Shown one piece after another: positions 8,114 through 16,060 of a DNA stretch of 64,000 bases. The translations under genes and the position numbers were made by a program. Numbering within the stretch: position 1 is the first letter of the stretch; the number at the start of each line of letters is the position of its first letter. Source of the stretch: Azospirillum isscasi (GTDB lineage Bacteria; Pseudomonadota; Alphaproteobacteria; Azospirillales; Azospirillaceae); the NCBI RefSeq assembly GCF_030849505.1, contig NZ_JAUJFI010000007.1, positions 1 through 64,000 of the forward strand, given 5' to 3'. The notes under the pieces were generated by a model. The model did not search any database. It worked only from the letters and a program-made list of their open reading frames with translations, and was not told the DNA's origin.

Positions 8114-8524
8114 ATGCTGAAGCTCGTGATCCGCGACACGCATCACGCCGCCGGCCTATTCCTGGAGCAGGTGGATAACGTCCGCCAGTTGATCGCTGAG
8201 TTGAAGGCGCTGAAGCGCGTTCCGTCCGCGTCGCTCTATCTCGAAGGGCTGGCCGAACGCTGCCTGCGCCGCGGCTGGACGGTGACGCCCGCCGACCCGC
8301 TGGTCCGCGGCTGCGCGTCGCGCACCCACATCGTCGAGGTGCATCTGGACCCCAACCAACCGGGCGCGCCCTTCGTCGGCATCTATGAGCCCGGCGAGGA
8401 CGGCACCCCCTGCCGGCGCCTGCACGATTCCCTGGAAGGGCTGGCCGGACGCCTGCGCCTGCCGCCCGCCAACGGCGGCGCCTTCCCGGCGGCGGCGGTG
8501 CAGGCTCCCGCGCTGGCCGCATAG
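8114..8524 (+). CDS. Hypothetical 136-aa protein
   Basis: The ATG at 8114 is preceded by a strong GAGGAG, which makes it a likely real gene. The product starts MLKLVIRDTHHAAGLFLEQV, has a helical LIAELKALKR stretch and an Ala-rich tail. I see no signal peptide, membrane segment or motif that identifies a family. It lies 127 bp after rlpA and 146 bp before btsS, on the same strand as both. Confidence 0.65.
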   Translation: MLKLVIRDTHHAAGLFLEQVDNVRQLIAELKALKRVPSASLYLEGLAERCLRRGWTVTPADPLVRGCASRTHIVEVHLDPNQPGAPFVGIYEPGEDGTPCRRLHDSLEGLAGRLRLPPANGGAFPAAAVQAPALAA

Positions 8525-8557
8525 CGGCCCCGGCGCGGCGCGGAGGCTCCCAGCCCT

Positions 8558-8585
8558 ATCCCCGGCTGCATCCCCGGCTGCATCC
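8558..8585. repeat. 12-bp tandem repeat upstream of btsS
   Basis: ATCCCCGGCTGC occurs twice in perfect tandem (8558-8569, 8570-8581) plus four further matching bases. It lies in the non-coding gap about 86 bp before the btsS start. Confidence 0.8.
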
Positions 8586-8670
8586 ATTGATTGGAATCAT
8601 ACCGCGGCGGAACGGGCGGGGGTAGCCTGCGGGCCGGCAATCCCGCCGCCCGCCACCGCCGCCCGCCTCC

Positions 8671-10392
8671 ATGACCGTCGAGCATCTCAGCCTCGTCTTC
8701 CTGCTGCTCCAGCAGATGTGCGTGTATCTGGTCATCGCGTACATGCTGAGCCGGACGCCGCTGTTCCTGCCGGTGATGCACCTCACCGTGCGCTGGCCGC
8801 ACAAGCTGGCCTGCTACGTCATCTTCTCCATGTTTTGCGTCATGGGGACCTATTTCGGGTTGCAGATCGACGATTCCATCGCCAACACCCGCGCCATCGG
8901 GGCCGTGCTGAGCGGCATCCTGGGCGGGCCGTCGGTGGGGCTGGCGGTCGGCTTCACGGGCGGGCTGCACCGCTATTCGCTGGGCGGCATGTCGGCGGTG
9001 GCCTGCGCCGTCTCCACGGTGACGGAGGGGCTGATCGGCGGTCTGGTCCACCGGCACTTCGTCCGCCAGGGCCGGATCGAGCCGCTGTTCGACCCGCTGC
9101 GCGTCGGCGCCGTCACCTTCGTGGCGGAGATTGCGCAGATGCTCATCATCCTGCTGGTGGCGAAGCCCTTCCCGGCGGCGGTCCATCTGGTGGAGGTGGT
9201 GGCGCTGCCGATGATCGTCGCCAACACCCTGGGGGCGGGGCTGTTCATGCGCATCCTGATGGACCGCCGCGCCCTGATCGACAAGCAGTCCAGCGCCTTC
9301 TCCGCCAAGGCGCTGAAGATCGCCGCACGGGCCGACGGCGTGCTGCGTCAAGGCTTCAACGAAGAGAACAGCATGCGGGTCGCCCGCATCATTTACGAGG
9401 AGACGGGCGTCGGTGCGGTCGCCATCACCGACCGGGACAAGCTGCTGGCCTTCATCGGCGTCGGCGACGACCATCACCTGCCGGGCACGCCGATCACCTC
9501 GCCCCAGACCTATCAGGCCATCGCCAACAACCAGGTGCTCTATGCCGACGGCAATCTGGTGTCCTACCGATGCTCGATCCACCCGCATTGCCGGCTGGGT
9601 GCCTCGCTGGTGATCCCGCTGGTCGGCGAGGACGACCGGGTGATCGGCACCGTGAAGCTGTACGAGCCGAAGACCAGGCTGTTCTCAACGATCAACCGCA
9701 CGCTGGGGGAGGGCATCGCCCGGCTGCTGTCCAGCCAGATCCTCGCCGGGCGCTACGAACGGCAGAAGGCGCTGCTCGCCCAGTCGGAGATCAAGCTGCT
9801 GCACGCGCAGGTGAACCCGCATTTCCTGTTCAACGCGCTGAACACCATCTCCGCGGTCATCCGCAACGACCCGGAGCGGGCGCGCCAGCTCGTGCAGAGC
9901 CTGTCGGTCTTCTTCCGCAAGAACCTGAAGCGCCCCAGCCAGGAAGCCACCGTGGCCGACGAGGTGGAGCATGTCAGCGCCTATCTCCAGATCGAGCTGG
10001 CGCGCTTCACCGGGCGCCTGTCGGTGGAGATCGACGTGCCGGACGAGTTGCGCCACGCCCGGCTTCCCGCCTTCCTGCTCCAGCCCTTGGTGGAGAACGC
10101 CATCAAGCACGGCACCTCGCAGCTTCTCGGCCCCGGCCATGTCCGCATCGCGGCCCGGCGGGAGGACGGCGGCCTGCTGCTGTCCGTTGAGGACAACGCC
10201 GGCCTCTACGAGGAGCGTCCGGGCGGCGACGGGCTGGGCATGTCCATCGTGGACCGCCGCGTCCGCAACCGCTACGGCGACGGCTTTGGCGTGGACGTGG
10301 CCTGCGAGGCCGACGTCTTCACCCGCATCACCCTGCGCCTTCCCCTGGACATTCCCCTGGAAACTCCTGTCGCCGCGGAGACCGCGCCATGA
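8671..10392 (+). CDS. btsS: BtsS/YehU-like sensor histidine kinase (LytS type)
   Basis: A 573-aa membrane kinase of the LytS/YehU family. Five or six membrane segments fill about residues 5-200 (5TM-5TMR-LYT domain), followed by a GAF-like domain (about 215-365). The transmitter has His384 in [11 protein letters not shown], the typical HisKA_7TM/His_kinase motif, and a HATPase with LVENAIKHG and [12 protein letters not shown]. In Escherichia coli BtsS senses external pyruvate with BtsR and induces the pyruvate symporter BtsT. The same gene triad here (kinase, LytTR regulator, CstA/BtsT transporter) supports that role. The stop overlaps the btsR start by 4 bp. Confidence 0.88.
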   Translation: MTVEHLSLVFLLLQQMCVYLVIAYMLSRTPLFLPVMHLTVRWPHKLACYVIFSMFCVMGTYFGLQIDDSIANTRAIGAVLSGILGGPSVGLAVGFTGGLHRYSLGGMSAVACAVSTVTEGLIGGLVHRHFVRQGRIEPLFDPLRVGAVTFVAEIAQMLIILLVAKPFPAAVHLVEVVALPMIVANTLGAGLFMRILMDRRALIDKQSSAFSAKALKIAARADGVLRQGFNEENSMRVARIIYEETGVGAVAITDRDKLLAFIGVGDDHHLPGTPITSPQTYQAIANNQVLYADGNLVSYRCSIHPHCRLGASLVIPLVGEDDRVIGTVKLYEPKTRLFSTINRTLGEGIARLLSSQILAGRYERQKALLAQSEIKLLHAQVNPHFLFNALNTISAVIRNDPERARQLVQSLSVFFRKNLKRPSQEATVADEVEHVSAYLQIELARFTGRLSVEIDVPDELRHARLPAFLLQPLVENAIKHGTSQLLGPGHVRIAARREDGGLLLSVEDNAGLYEERPGGDGLGMSIVDRRVRNRYGDGFGVDVACEADVFTRITLRLPLDIPLETPVAAETAP

Positions 10393-11108
10393 TGACCGTG
10401 CTGATCGTGGATGACGAGCCGCTGGCCCGCGAGGAGTTGCGGCGCCTTCTGGAGGAGGCTCCCGACCTGCAGGTCGCCGGGGAATGCGCCAACGCCATCG
10501 AGGCCATCGGCGCCATCAACCGCCAGCCGCCCGACGTGGTGTTCCTGGACATCCAGATGCCGCGCGTCAGCGGGCTGGAGATGCTGAGCATGCTCGACCC
10601 CGAGCGGATGCCCCGCATCGTCTTCCTGACCGCCCACGACGAATACGCCGTCCAGGCGTTCGAGGAGCACGCCTTCGACTATCTGCTGAAGCCGGCGGAC
10701 CCGGCGCGGCTGGCGAAGACGCTGCAACGGCTGCGCCGCGAGCGGGCGCCGCAGGATCTCGCCGTTCTGAAGGACGCCGCCCCGCTGCGGCAGATCCCCT
10801 GCGCCGGGCACAACCGCATCTCCCTGCTGAAGCTGGAGGAGGTGGAATGCGTGGCCTCCAAGGCCAGCGGCGTCTTCGTCGTCGGCGCCGACGGGGAGGA
10901 GCGCTTCACCGAACTGACCCTGCTGACCTTGCAGGAGCGGACGCCGCTGGTGCGCTGCCACCGGCAATATCTGGTCAACCCGGACCGCATCCGGGAAATC
11001 CGCCTGATCGACAACGGGCTGGCGGAGATCCAGACGCTGGGCGGCCAGAGCATCCCGGTCAGCCGCCGCTTCCTCGGCCCGCTGAAGGAGCGGCTGGGCA
11101 TCGGGTGA
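10389..11108 (+). CDS. btsR: BtsR/YehT-like LytTR response regulator
   Basis: A 239-aa regulator with a receiver domain (1-120; phosphoacceptor Asp54 in VVFLDIQMP, Lys in YLLKPAD) and a LytTR DNA-binding domain (about 138-239, with [11 protein letters not shown]). It overlaps btsS by 4 bp (ATGA), so kinase and regulator are co-translated. Candidate target sites, spaced as the direct repeats known for E. coli BtsR, lie upstream of the following transporter gene at 11285-11313. Specificity for pyruvate is inferred from synteny. Confidence 0.9.
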   Translation: MMTVLIVDDEPLAREELRRLLEEAPDLQVAGECANAIEAIGAINRQPPDVVFLDIQMPRVSGLEMLSMLDPERMPRIVFLTAHDEYAVQAFEEHAFDYLLKPADPARLAKTLQRLRRERAPQDLAVLKDAAPLRQIPCAGHNRISLLKLEEVECVASKASGVFVVGADGEERFTELTLLTLQERTPLVRCHRQYLVNPDRIREIRLIDNGLAEIQTLGGQSIPVSRRFLGPLKERLGIG

Positions 11109-11117
11109 ATGGAATGA

Positions 11118-11270
11118 CCCTCTCCCGCCCCGGGAGAGGGAAGGGGCCCGCGCAACGCGCGGGAAGGGTGAGGGTCCGGCCAGGATCAGTGCCTCGATCC
11201 TCGGTTCCACCCTCACCCGCCCGCTTCGCGGGCACCCTTTCCCGGGGCGGGAGAGGGGGGCGGGAGAGGG
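11118..11270. repeat. Hairpin repeat of the CCCTCTCCC family (copy 1)
   Basis: CCCTCTCCCG...CGGGAGAGGG forms a near-perfect 10-bp stem at 11118-11140. A CGCGCGGG/CCGCGCAACG segment and GGGTGAGGGT follow, then an inverted counterpart (ACCCTCACCC... CCCGGGGCGGGAGAGGG) to 11270. It fills the btsR to cstA gap and could act as a terminator for btsSR. Related copies lie at other gene junctions in this window. Confidence 0.75.
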
Positions 11271-11284
11271 AGAGAACCCACCCC

Positions 11285-11313
11285 GCCGCTCGCCCCCGCT
11301 TTGCGACCGCTCG
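11285..11313 (+). promoter_or_regulatory. Candidate BtsR/LytTR direct repeat
   Basis: Octamers GCCGCTCG (11285-11292) and ACCGCTCG (11306-11313) are direct repeats with 13 bases between them. E. coli BtsR is reported to bind ACC(G/A)CT(C/T)A repeats with about 13-bp spacing upstream of btsT. The site ends 89 bp before the cstA/btsT start. The last base of each octamer differs from that motif, so binding is only predicted. Confidence 0.45.
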
Positions 11314-11402
11314 GCACGCCATGGCGCCGCTCCGGGGAGAGCGCCACACAGAGGGTGAAACCGGGCCTACCGTGACGGCAGTTCCTTCCAAGGAGAGCTG
11401 TC

Positions 11403-13214
11403 ATGGATCACGCCCTTACATTTGTGATCGCGACACTCTGCATCCTCGCCCTCTGCTACCGCTTTTACGGCGTGTTCTTTGTGCGCAAGGTGCTCCGTGC
11501 CGATGATTCCGAGGTGACGCCGTCCCACGTTCTGGCCGACGGGCGAAACTATGTTCCCACCAAGAAGTGGGTGAACGCCGGCCAGCATTTCGCGGCCATT
11601 GCCGCCGCCGGCCCGCTGGTCGGCCCCGTGCTGGCCGCGCAGTTCGGCTATCTGCCGAGCTTCCTGTGGTTGCTGATCGGCTGCGTCATCGGCGGCGCCG
11701 TGCACGATACGGTGGTGCTGTTCGCCTCGATGAAGCACAAGGGCCAGTCCCTGTCGGAGGTTGCGAAGGCCGAACTCGGCCCGGTCGCCGGCTGGTGCAC
11801 CGGTCTGGCGATGCTGTTCATCATCACCATCACCATGGCCGGCCTGTCGATGGTCGTCGTCCACGCGCTGGAACGCAACGCCTGGGGCGCCTTCGCGGTC
11901 TTCATGACGATCCCGATCGCCGTGGCGCTCGGCCTCTACGAGAAGGTCACCGGCTCGTCCAAGGGCGCCACGCAGGTCGGCATCGCCGCCATCGCCGCCT
12001 CGGTCTTCGCCGGCCCCTACATCCAGGGCACGGTCCTGGGCACCTGGCTGACGCTGCACGCCGAGACGGTCGCGCTGATCCTGCCGGTCTACGCCTTCTT
12101 CGCCACGGCGCTGCCGGTCTGGCTGCTGCTGACCCCGCGCGGCTACCTGTCCAGCTTCATGAAGGTCGGCGTGTTCGGCGCGCTGGTCGTCGGCGTCGTC
12201 TTCATCAACCCGGAAATCCGCTTTCCGGCCCTGACCGAGTTCATCCATGGCGGCGGCCCGGTGCTGAAGGGTCCGGTGTGGCCGTTCATCTCGATCACCA
12301 TCGCCTGCGGCGCCATCTCCGGCTTCCACGCCTTCATCGGGTCGGGCACCACGCCCAAGCTGATCGACAAGTGGAGCGACATCCGCACGGTGGCCTTCGG
12401 CGGCATGCTGGCGGAATGCGTGGTCGGCGTCATGGCGCTGATCGCCGCCACCTCCCTGCACCCCGCCGACTATTTCGCCATCAACTCCGCCCCCGCCGCC
12501 TTCCAGGCCCTGAACATGCAGGTTGTCGATCTGCCGCGGCTCAGCCAGGAAATCGGCCTCGACCTCTACGGCCGGACGGGCGGCGCGGTGACCCTGGCGG
12601 TCGGCATGACGGAGATCTTCACCCGCGTTCCGTGGTTCAGCAACCTCGCCTCCTACTTCTTCCAGTTCGTCGTGATGTTCGAGGCGGTGTTCATCCTGAC
12701 CGCCGTGGACAGCGGCACCCGCGTGGCCCGCTATCTGATCCAGGACCTGGGCGGCGACCTCTATGCCCCGCTGAAGCGTCTCGACTGGGTGCCCGGTTCG
12801 ATCGCCGCGAGCGTGCTGGCCTGCGTCGCCTGGGGCTACCTGCTGACGTCGGGCGACATCAACTCGGTGTGGGCGCTGTTCGGGGTGTCGAACCAGCTCA
12901 TGGCCTCGGTCGGCCTGATCATCGGCGCCACGATCATCCTGCGCCTGTCGCAGAAGCGGTCCTACATGCTGACCTGCCTCGTCCCGCTGGCCTACCTGTT
13001 CGTGACGGTGAACTACGCCGGTTACTGGATGATCGCCAACGTCTATCTGAACCCGGCGGTCAAGGGCTACAGCCTCTTCAACGCGGGCATCTCGATCATC
13101 ATGCTGACGCTGGGCTTCGTGATCCTGATCGCCGCCCTGAAGAAGTGGAAGGAACTCCTGCGCATCCGCAAGACCAACCTGCCTGAGACGCTGATCGCCA
13201 CGCCGGCGGAATAG
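11403..13214 (+). CDS. cstA: CstA/BtsT-family transporter (probable pyruvate or peptide symporter)
   Basis: A 603-aa polytopic membrane protein with about 15 hydrophobic segments. It starts MDHALTFVIATLCILALCYR and carries the CstA-family signatures GQHFAAIAAAGPLVGPVLAAQ (about 60-80), GGAVHDTVVLFASMKHKGQS (about 97-116) and the later SGFHAFIGSGTTPK. AAGGAGAG precedes the ATG. E. coli homologues are CstA (peptide and pyruvate uptake) and BtsT (high-affinity pyruvate symporter); the adjoining btsSR genes favour pyruvate. It is shorter than the roughly 700-aa E. coli proteins. A hairpin terminator follows at 13260. Confidence 0.92.
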   Translation: MDHALTFVIATLCILALCYRFYGVFFVRKVLRADDSEVTPSHVLADGRNYVPTKKWVNAGQHFAAIAAAGPLVGPVLAAQFGYLPSFLWLLIGCVIGGAVHDTVVLFASMKHKGQSLSEVAKAELGPVAGWCTGLAMLFIITITMAGLSMVVVHALERNAWGAFAVFMTIPIAVALGLYEKVTGSSKGATQVGIAAIAASVFAGPYIQGTVLGTWLTLHAETVALILPVYAFFATALPVWLLLTPRGYLSSFMKVGVFGALVVGVVFINPEIRFPALTEFIHGGGPVLKGPVWPFISITIACGAISGFHAFIGSGTTPKLIDKWSDIRTVAFGGMLAECVVGVMALIAATSLHPADYFAINSAPAAFQALNMQVVDLPRLSQEIGLDLYGRTGGAVTLAVGMTEIFTRVPWFSNLASYFFQFVVMFEAVFILTAVDSGTRVARYLIQDLGGDLYAPLKRLDWVPGSIAASVLACVAWGYLLTSGDINSVWALFGVSNQLMASVGLIIGATIILRLSQKRSYMLTCLVPLAYLFVTVNYAGYWMIANVYLNPAVKGYSLFNAGISIIMLTLGFVILIAALKKWKELLRIRKTNLPETLIATPAE

Positions 13215-13259
13215 CCCGGCGCCGGGCGGTTCGCCCGAGGCCATCGGCCTCTCAACCGG

Positions 13260-13293
13260 AAGAGGTATCGCTGCTCCCCCAGCGGTACCTCTT
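13260..13293 (+). terminator. Hairpin after cstA
   Basis: AAGAGGTATCGCTG and CAGCGGTACCTCTT form a 14-bp stem with one mismatch and a 6-base loop. There is no U-tract beyond TT, so it may be a weak or factor-assisted terminator. Two smaller GC hairpins (13214-13227 and 13238-13252) lie just before it. Confidence 0.65.
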
Positions 13294-13440
13294 CTGCGTT
13301 TCCGTGGAATGGCTGGGACGCCTCCGAATCCGTGAATTACAAGGGTTGATTCGCCATCCGGCGGGTGCCATCCAAGGGCCGGCGCCGTGGCCACCGGGCT
13401 GCGGCGCCGGTTTTCGTGGATGGAACAGGTGGTCGGACAG

Positions 13441-14691
13441 ATGCCGCAGGTTGCACGGTCGGTCCTCTCGCTCCTGCTCGGGGTGGCTTTGCTGATGCTG
13501 GGCAACGGGGCGCTCAGCACGCTCATCGGCCTGCGGCTGGCCGGCACGGAGTCCGGTGCGATGGGGGTGGGCCTGATCACCGCCGCCTTCTACGCGGGGC
13601 TGACCGGCGGCTCGCTGTTCGCCCACCGGGTCATCACGCGGGTGGGGCACATCCGCGCCTTCGCCGCCTTCGCCTCCGTCCTGTCGGCGGCGGCGCTGTC
13701 GCACGCCCTGTTCGTCGCCGTGCCGCCGTGGGCGGCGCTGCGGCTGGCCGAGGGCTTCTGCATGGCCGGCCTCTACATCTGCATCGAAAGCTGGCTGAAC
13801 GGCACCGCCAGCAACGAGACGCGCGGCCAGATCCTGTCGCTCTACATGGTCACGCTCTACGCCGCGTCGGCGGTGGGGCAGCAGTTGCTGCAACTGGACG
13901 ACGAGGCGGGCGTGCGCATCTTCATGCTCATCGCCATCCTGCTGACGCTTGCCCTGGTGCCGGTGGCGCTGACCCGGACCACGCCGCCGACGTTGCCGAA
14001 CGTGGAGTCCTATGGCCTGCGGCGGCTGTACGAGGCGTCGCCGCTGGGCGTCGTGGGCGTCTTCATCAGCGGGGCGGTGACCGGCTCCATCTACGGCCTG
14101 GCCCCGGTGTTCGGCGCGGCCTCCGGCTTCGGGGTGTCGGGGACGGCGCTGTTCATGACGATCCTGATCCTGGGCGGGGTGGCGCTGCAATGGCCGCTGG
14201 GCCGGCTGTCGGACCGGTTCGACCGGCGCGCCGTCATCATCGGCCTGTCGGCGGCGCTGGCGCTCGTCAGCGTGGGCATGATCCTGGCCGAGGGCAGCGG
14301 GCGGCAGGACACGCTGCTGCTGGTGGCGCCGCTGTTCGGCGGGCTTGCCTTCACGCTCTACCCGGTCTGCGCCGCCCACACCAACGACCACGCCGGGCCG
14401 GCGAACGTGGTGTCGGTCAGCGGTGGCCTGATCCTCGCCAATTCGGTGGGGGCGATCATCGGGCCGCCGCTGGCGTCGGCCGCCATGGGCGTGGCGGGGC
14501 CGGAGTCCCTGTTCGGCTTCATCGCCGCGGGGGCCGGTTCGGCGACGCTCTACGGGCTGTGGCGCACGCGCATGCGCCCGCCGCCGCCCGCCGAGGCGCA
14601 GGCCAGCTTCCGTCCGCTGCCCCAGACGACACCGACCGTCACCCCGCTCGACCCGCTGGGGCCGCCCAGGCCGGAGCCGGCGGGGGATTAG
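13441..14691 (+). CDS. MFS transporter
   Basis: A 416-aa, 12-segment major facilitator protein. I prefer the ATG at 13441 (MPQVARSVLSLLLGVAL) because AGGTGG precedes it at normal spacing and the first membrane helix begins at once. A GTG at 13387 and an ATG at 13420 are in frame and possible. The loop GRLSDRFDRRAVIIG between helices 6/7-8 is the MFS motif-A copy. The overall layout (helix-4 region EGFCMAGLYICIESWLNGTA) resembles the YcaD-like group of putative drug/metabolite exporters. The substrate cannot be read from sequence. A Pro-rich hydrophilic tail ends the protein. Confidence 0.85.
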   Translation: MPQVARSVLSLLLGVALLMLGNGALSTLIGLRLAGTESGAMGVGLITAAFYAGLTGGSLFAHRVITRVGHIRAFAAFASVLSAAALSHALFVAVPPWAALRLAEGFCMAGLYICIESWLNGTASNETRGQILSLYMVTLYAASAVGQQLLQLDDEAGVRIFMLIAILLTLALVPVALTRTTPPTLPNVESYGLRRLYEASPLGVVGVFISGAVTGSIYGLAPVFGAASGFGVSGTALFMTILILGGVALQWPLGRLSDRFDRRAVIIGLSAALALVSVGMILAEGSGRQDTLLLVAPLFGGLAFTLYPVCAAHTNDHAGPANVVSVSGGLILANSVGAIIGPPLASAAMGVAGPESLFGFIAAGAGSATLYGLWRTRMRPPPPAEAQASFRPLPQTTPTVTPLDPLGPPRPEPAGD

Positions 14692-14762
14692 AAACCACCT
14701 TTTCCTGGCGGGGCGGAACGCGGCATGCTGGTGCCGCCGGAGGAACGGACGGGAGAGACCCC

Positions 14763-15377
14763 ATGCACGCGCATCCTATCGCCCTGCGGATCGCCCTGGC
14801 GGCGGCGGTTTCGGCTTGGGGAGGCTCCGCCTTCGGCGCCGAGGCCGCGGGTCCGTCCTTCTCCTGCGCCGGGGTCGGGAAGGGCAGCATCGAGCAGGCC
14901 GTCTGCGCCGACGCCGGCCTGTCGGCCCTCGACCGCAAGCTGGCCCGGGTCTACGGCGAGGCGGCGGGCAAGGCGGCGAACGAGCATCCTCCGGTGCTGA
15001 AGGCGGAGCAGCGCGGCTGGATCAAGGGCCGGAACGACTGCTGGAAGGCCGGCGACCGCCGTGCCTGCGTGGAGGAGCAGTATGTGCTGCGCATCGCCGA
15101 ACTGCAGGCGCGGTACCGTCTGGTGCCCTCGACCGGCCCCGTCCGCTTCGCTTGCGGCGGCGCTCCCGGCAACGAGCTGGTCGCCACCTTCTTCGAGACC
15201 GAGCCGCCCACGCTGATCGCCGAGCGCGGTGACGAGGCGTCGTTGATGTATGGGCAGCCGGCGGCGTCCGGTGCCCGTTACCAGGGCCGCAACGAGAGCT
15301 TCTGGGAGCATCAGGGCGAAGCTCGGGTGACCTGGGGCTACGGCGCTCCGGAGATGACCTGCCGCAAGGCGCCGTAA
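14763..15377 (+). CDS. Secreted LprI (DUF1311) plus MliC-like lysozyme-inhibitor protein
   Basis: A 204-aa protein with a signal peptide (about 1-26, ending SAFGAEA). Residues about 33-120 form an LprI/DUF1311 domain with four Cys (FSCAG, QAVCAD, NDCWK, RACVEEQ). Residues about 128-204 match the MliC/PliC C-type lysozyme-inhibitor fold, with RFACGG at the start, an AERGDEASLMYGQPAASGARY core and a terminal MTCRKAP, probably a disulfide pair. Such proteins protect periplasmic peptidoglycan from host lysozyme. It converges with hutD, with 18 bp between stops. The domain pairing is known from other proteobacteria; activity is inferred. Confidence 0.82.
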   Translation: MHAHPIALRIALAAAVSAWGGSAFGAEAAGPSFSCAGVGKGSIEQAVCADAGLSALDRKLARVYGEAAGKAANEHPPVLKAEQRGWIKGRNDCWKAGDRRACVEEQYVLRIAELQARYRLVPSTGPVRFACGGAPGNELVATFFETEPPTLIAERGDEASLMYGQPAASGARYQGRNESFWEHQGEARVTWGYGAPEMTCRKAP

Positions 15378-15395
15378 CCCCTCGTCGGGTCTCCG

Positions 15396-15971
15396 CTACC
15401 CGCGGGCCGCGATGCGGGCGAGGACGGCGCAGGCGCCCGGCCCGGTTTCCAGCGTCGCGGCGGTGTCGTCCAGCCGGGCGGTCCAGCCCTGGGACACCCG
15501 CGCCACGCTGTCGCCGGTCCGCAAGGTCACCTCTCCGGCGAGCGCGTGGACCAGCGCCACGCCCCCGGCGGACAGGTCCACGGCCTTGTCCGCCGGCAGG
15601 ATGTCGAGCCGCGCGTCGGCCCGCTCGCGGTCGAAGATCAGGTTGAAATCGCGGATCGGCCCGTCCAGCAACGCGCAATCCACCACGGCGTCGCCGGAAA
15701 AGCGGAAGGGATCGGCGCGGTTGGCCACGGTGGCCGGGACACCGTCCACGGTCAGCCGCATGCCGGCCCCCTCGACCACGGCGATCAGCCGCTCATAGCC
15801 GGTGAAGGCGGAGAAGGGGCCGGGCTTCGCCACGTCGGCGATGCTGACCCGCCACAGGAAGCGGCCCGCGTCGCCGGGCAACGCCTGAAGGGCGATTTCG
15901 GTGGTCGTCCCGCCGCCGTTCTTCCAGGGCATGCGGCGGTAGCGGGCGGGGTCGAGAAGGGAAACAGGCAT
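15396..15971 (-). CDS. hutD: HutD/Ves family cupin protein
   Basis: A 191-aa protein beginning MPVSLLDPARYRRMPWKNGG, the signature start of HutD/Ves proteins. DFNLIFDRERADARL (about 100-115) is also typical. HutD is a bicupin associated with histidine utilisation and proposed to bind formylglutamate, but no hut genes lie next to this copy, so a role in histidine breakdown is not supported by context. AAGGA precedes the ATG. Confidence 0.85.
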   Translation of the reverse strand: MPVSLLDPARYRRMPWKNGGGTTTEIALQALPGDAGRFLWRVSIADVAKPGPFSAFTGYERLIAVVEGAGMRLTVDGVPATVANRADPFRFSGDAVVDCALLDGPIRDFNLIFDRERADARLDILPADKAVDLSAGGVALVHALAGEVTLRTGDSVARVSQGWTARLDDTAATLETGPGACAVLARIAARG

Positions 15972-16060
15972 GGTAATCCTTGCGGGGCGGGGGAGGGCGT
16001 CCGGCCCTTTCCCCGTCCCTTATCCTCGTGAATGTGTCTGCGGCGCCGATGGGCCGTGCG

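Noticed and set aside
11367-13580. 737-codon open frame opposite the CstA-type transporter
   Set aside because: Runs across the whole transporter and into the next gene with no recognisable content. CstA signatures are on the plus strand.
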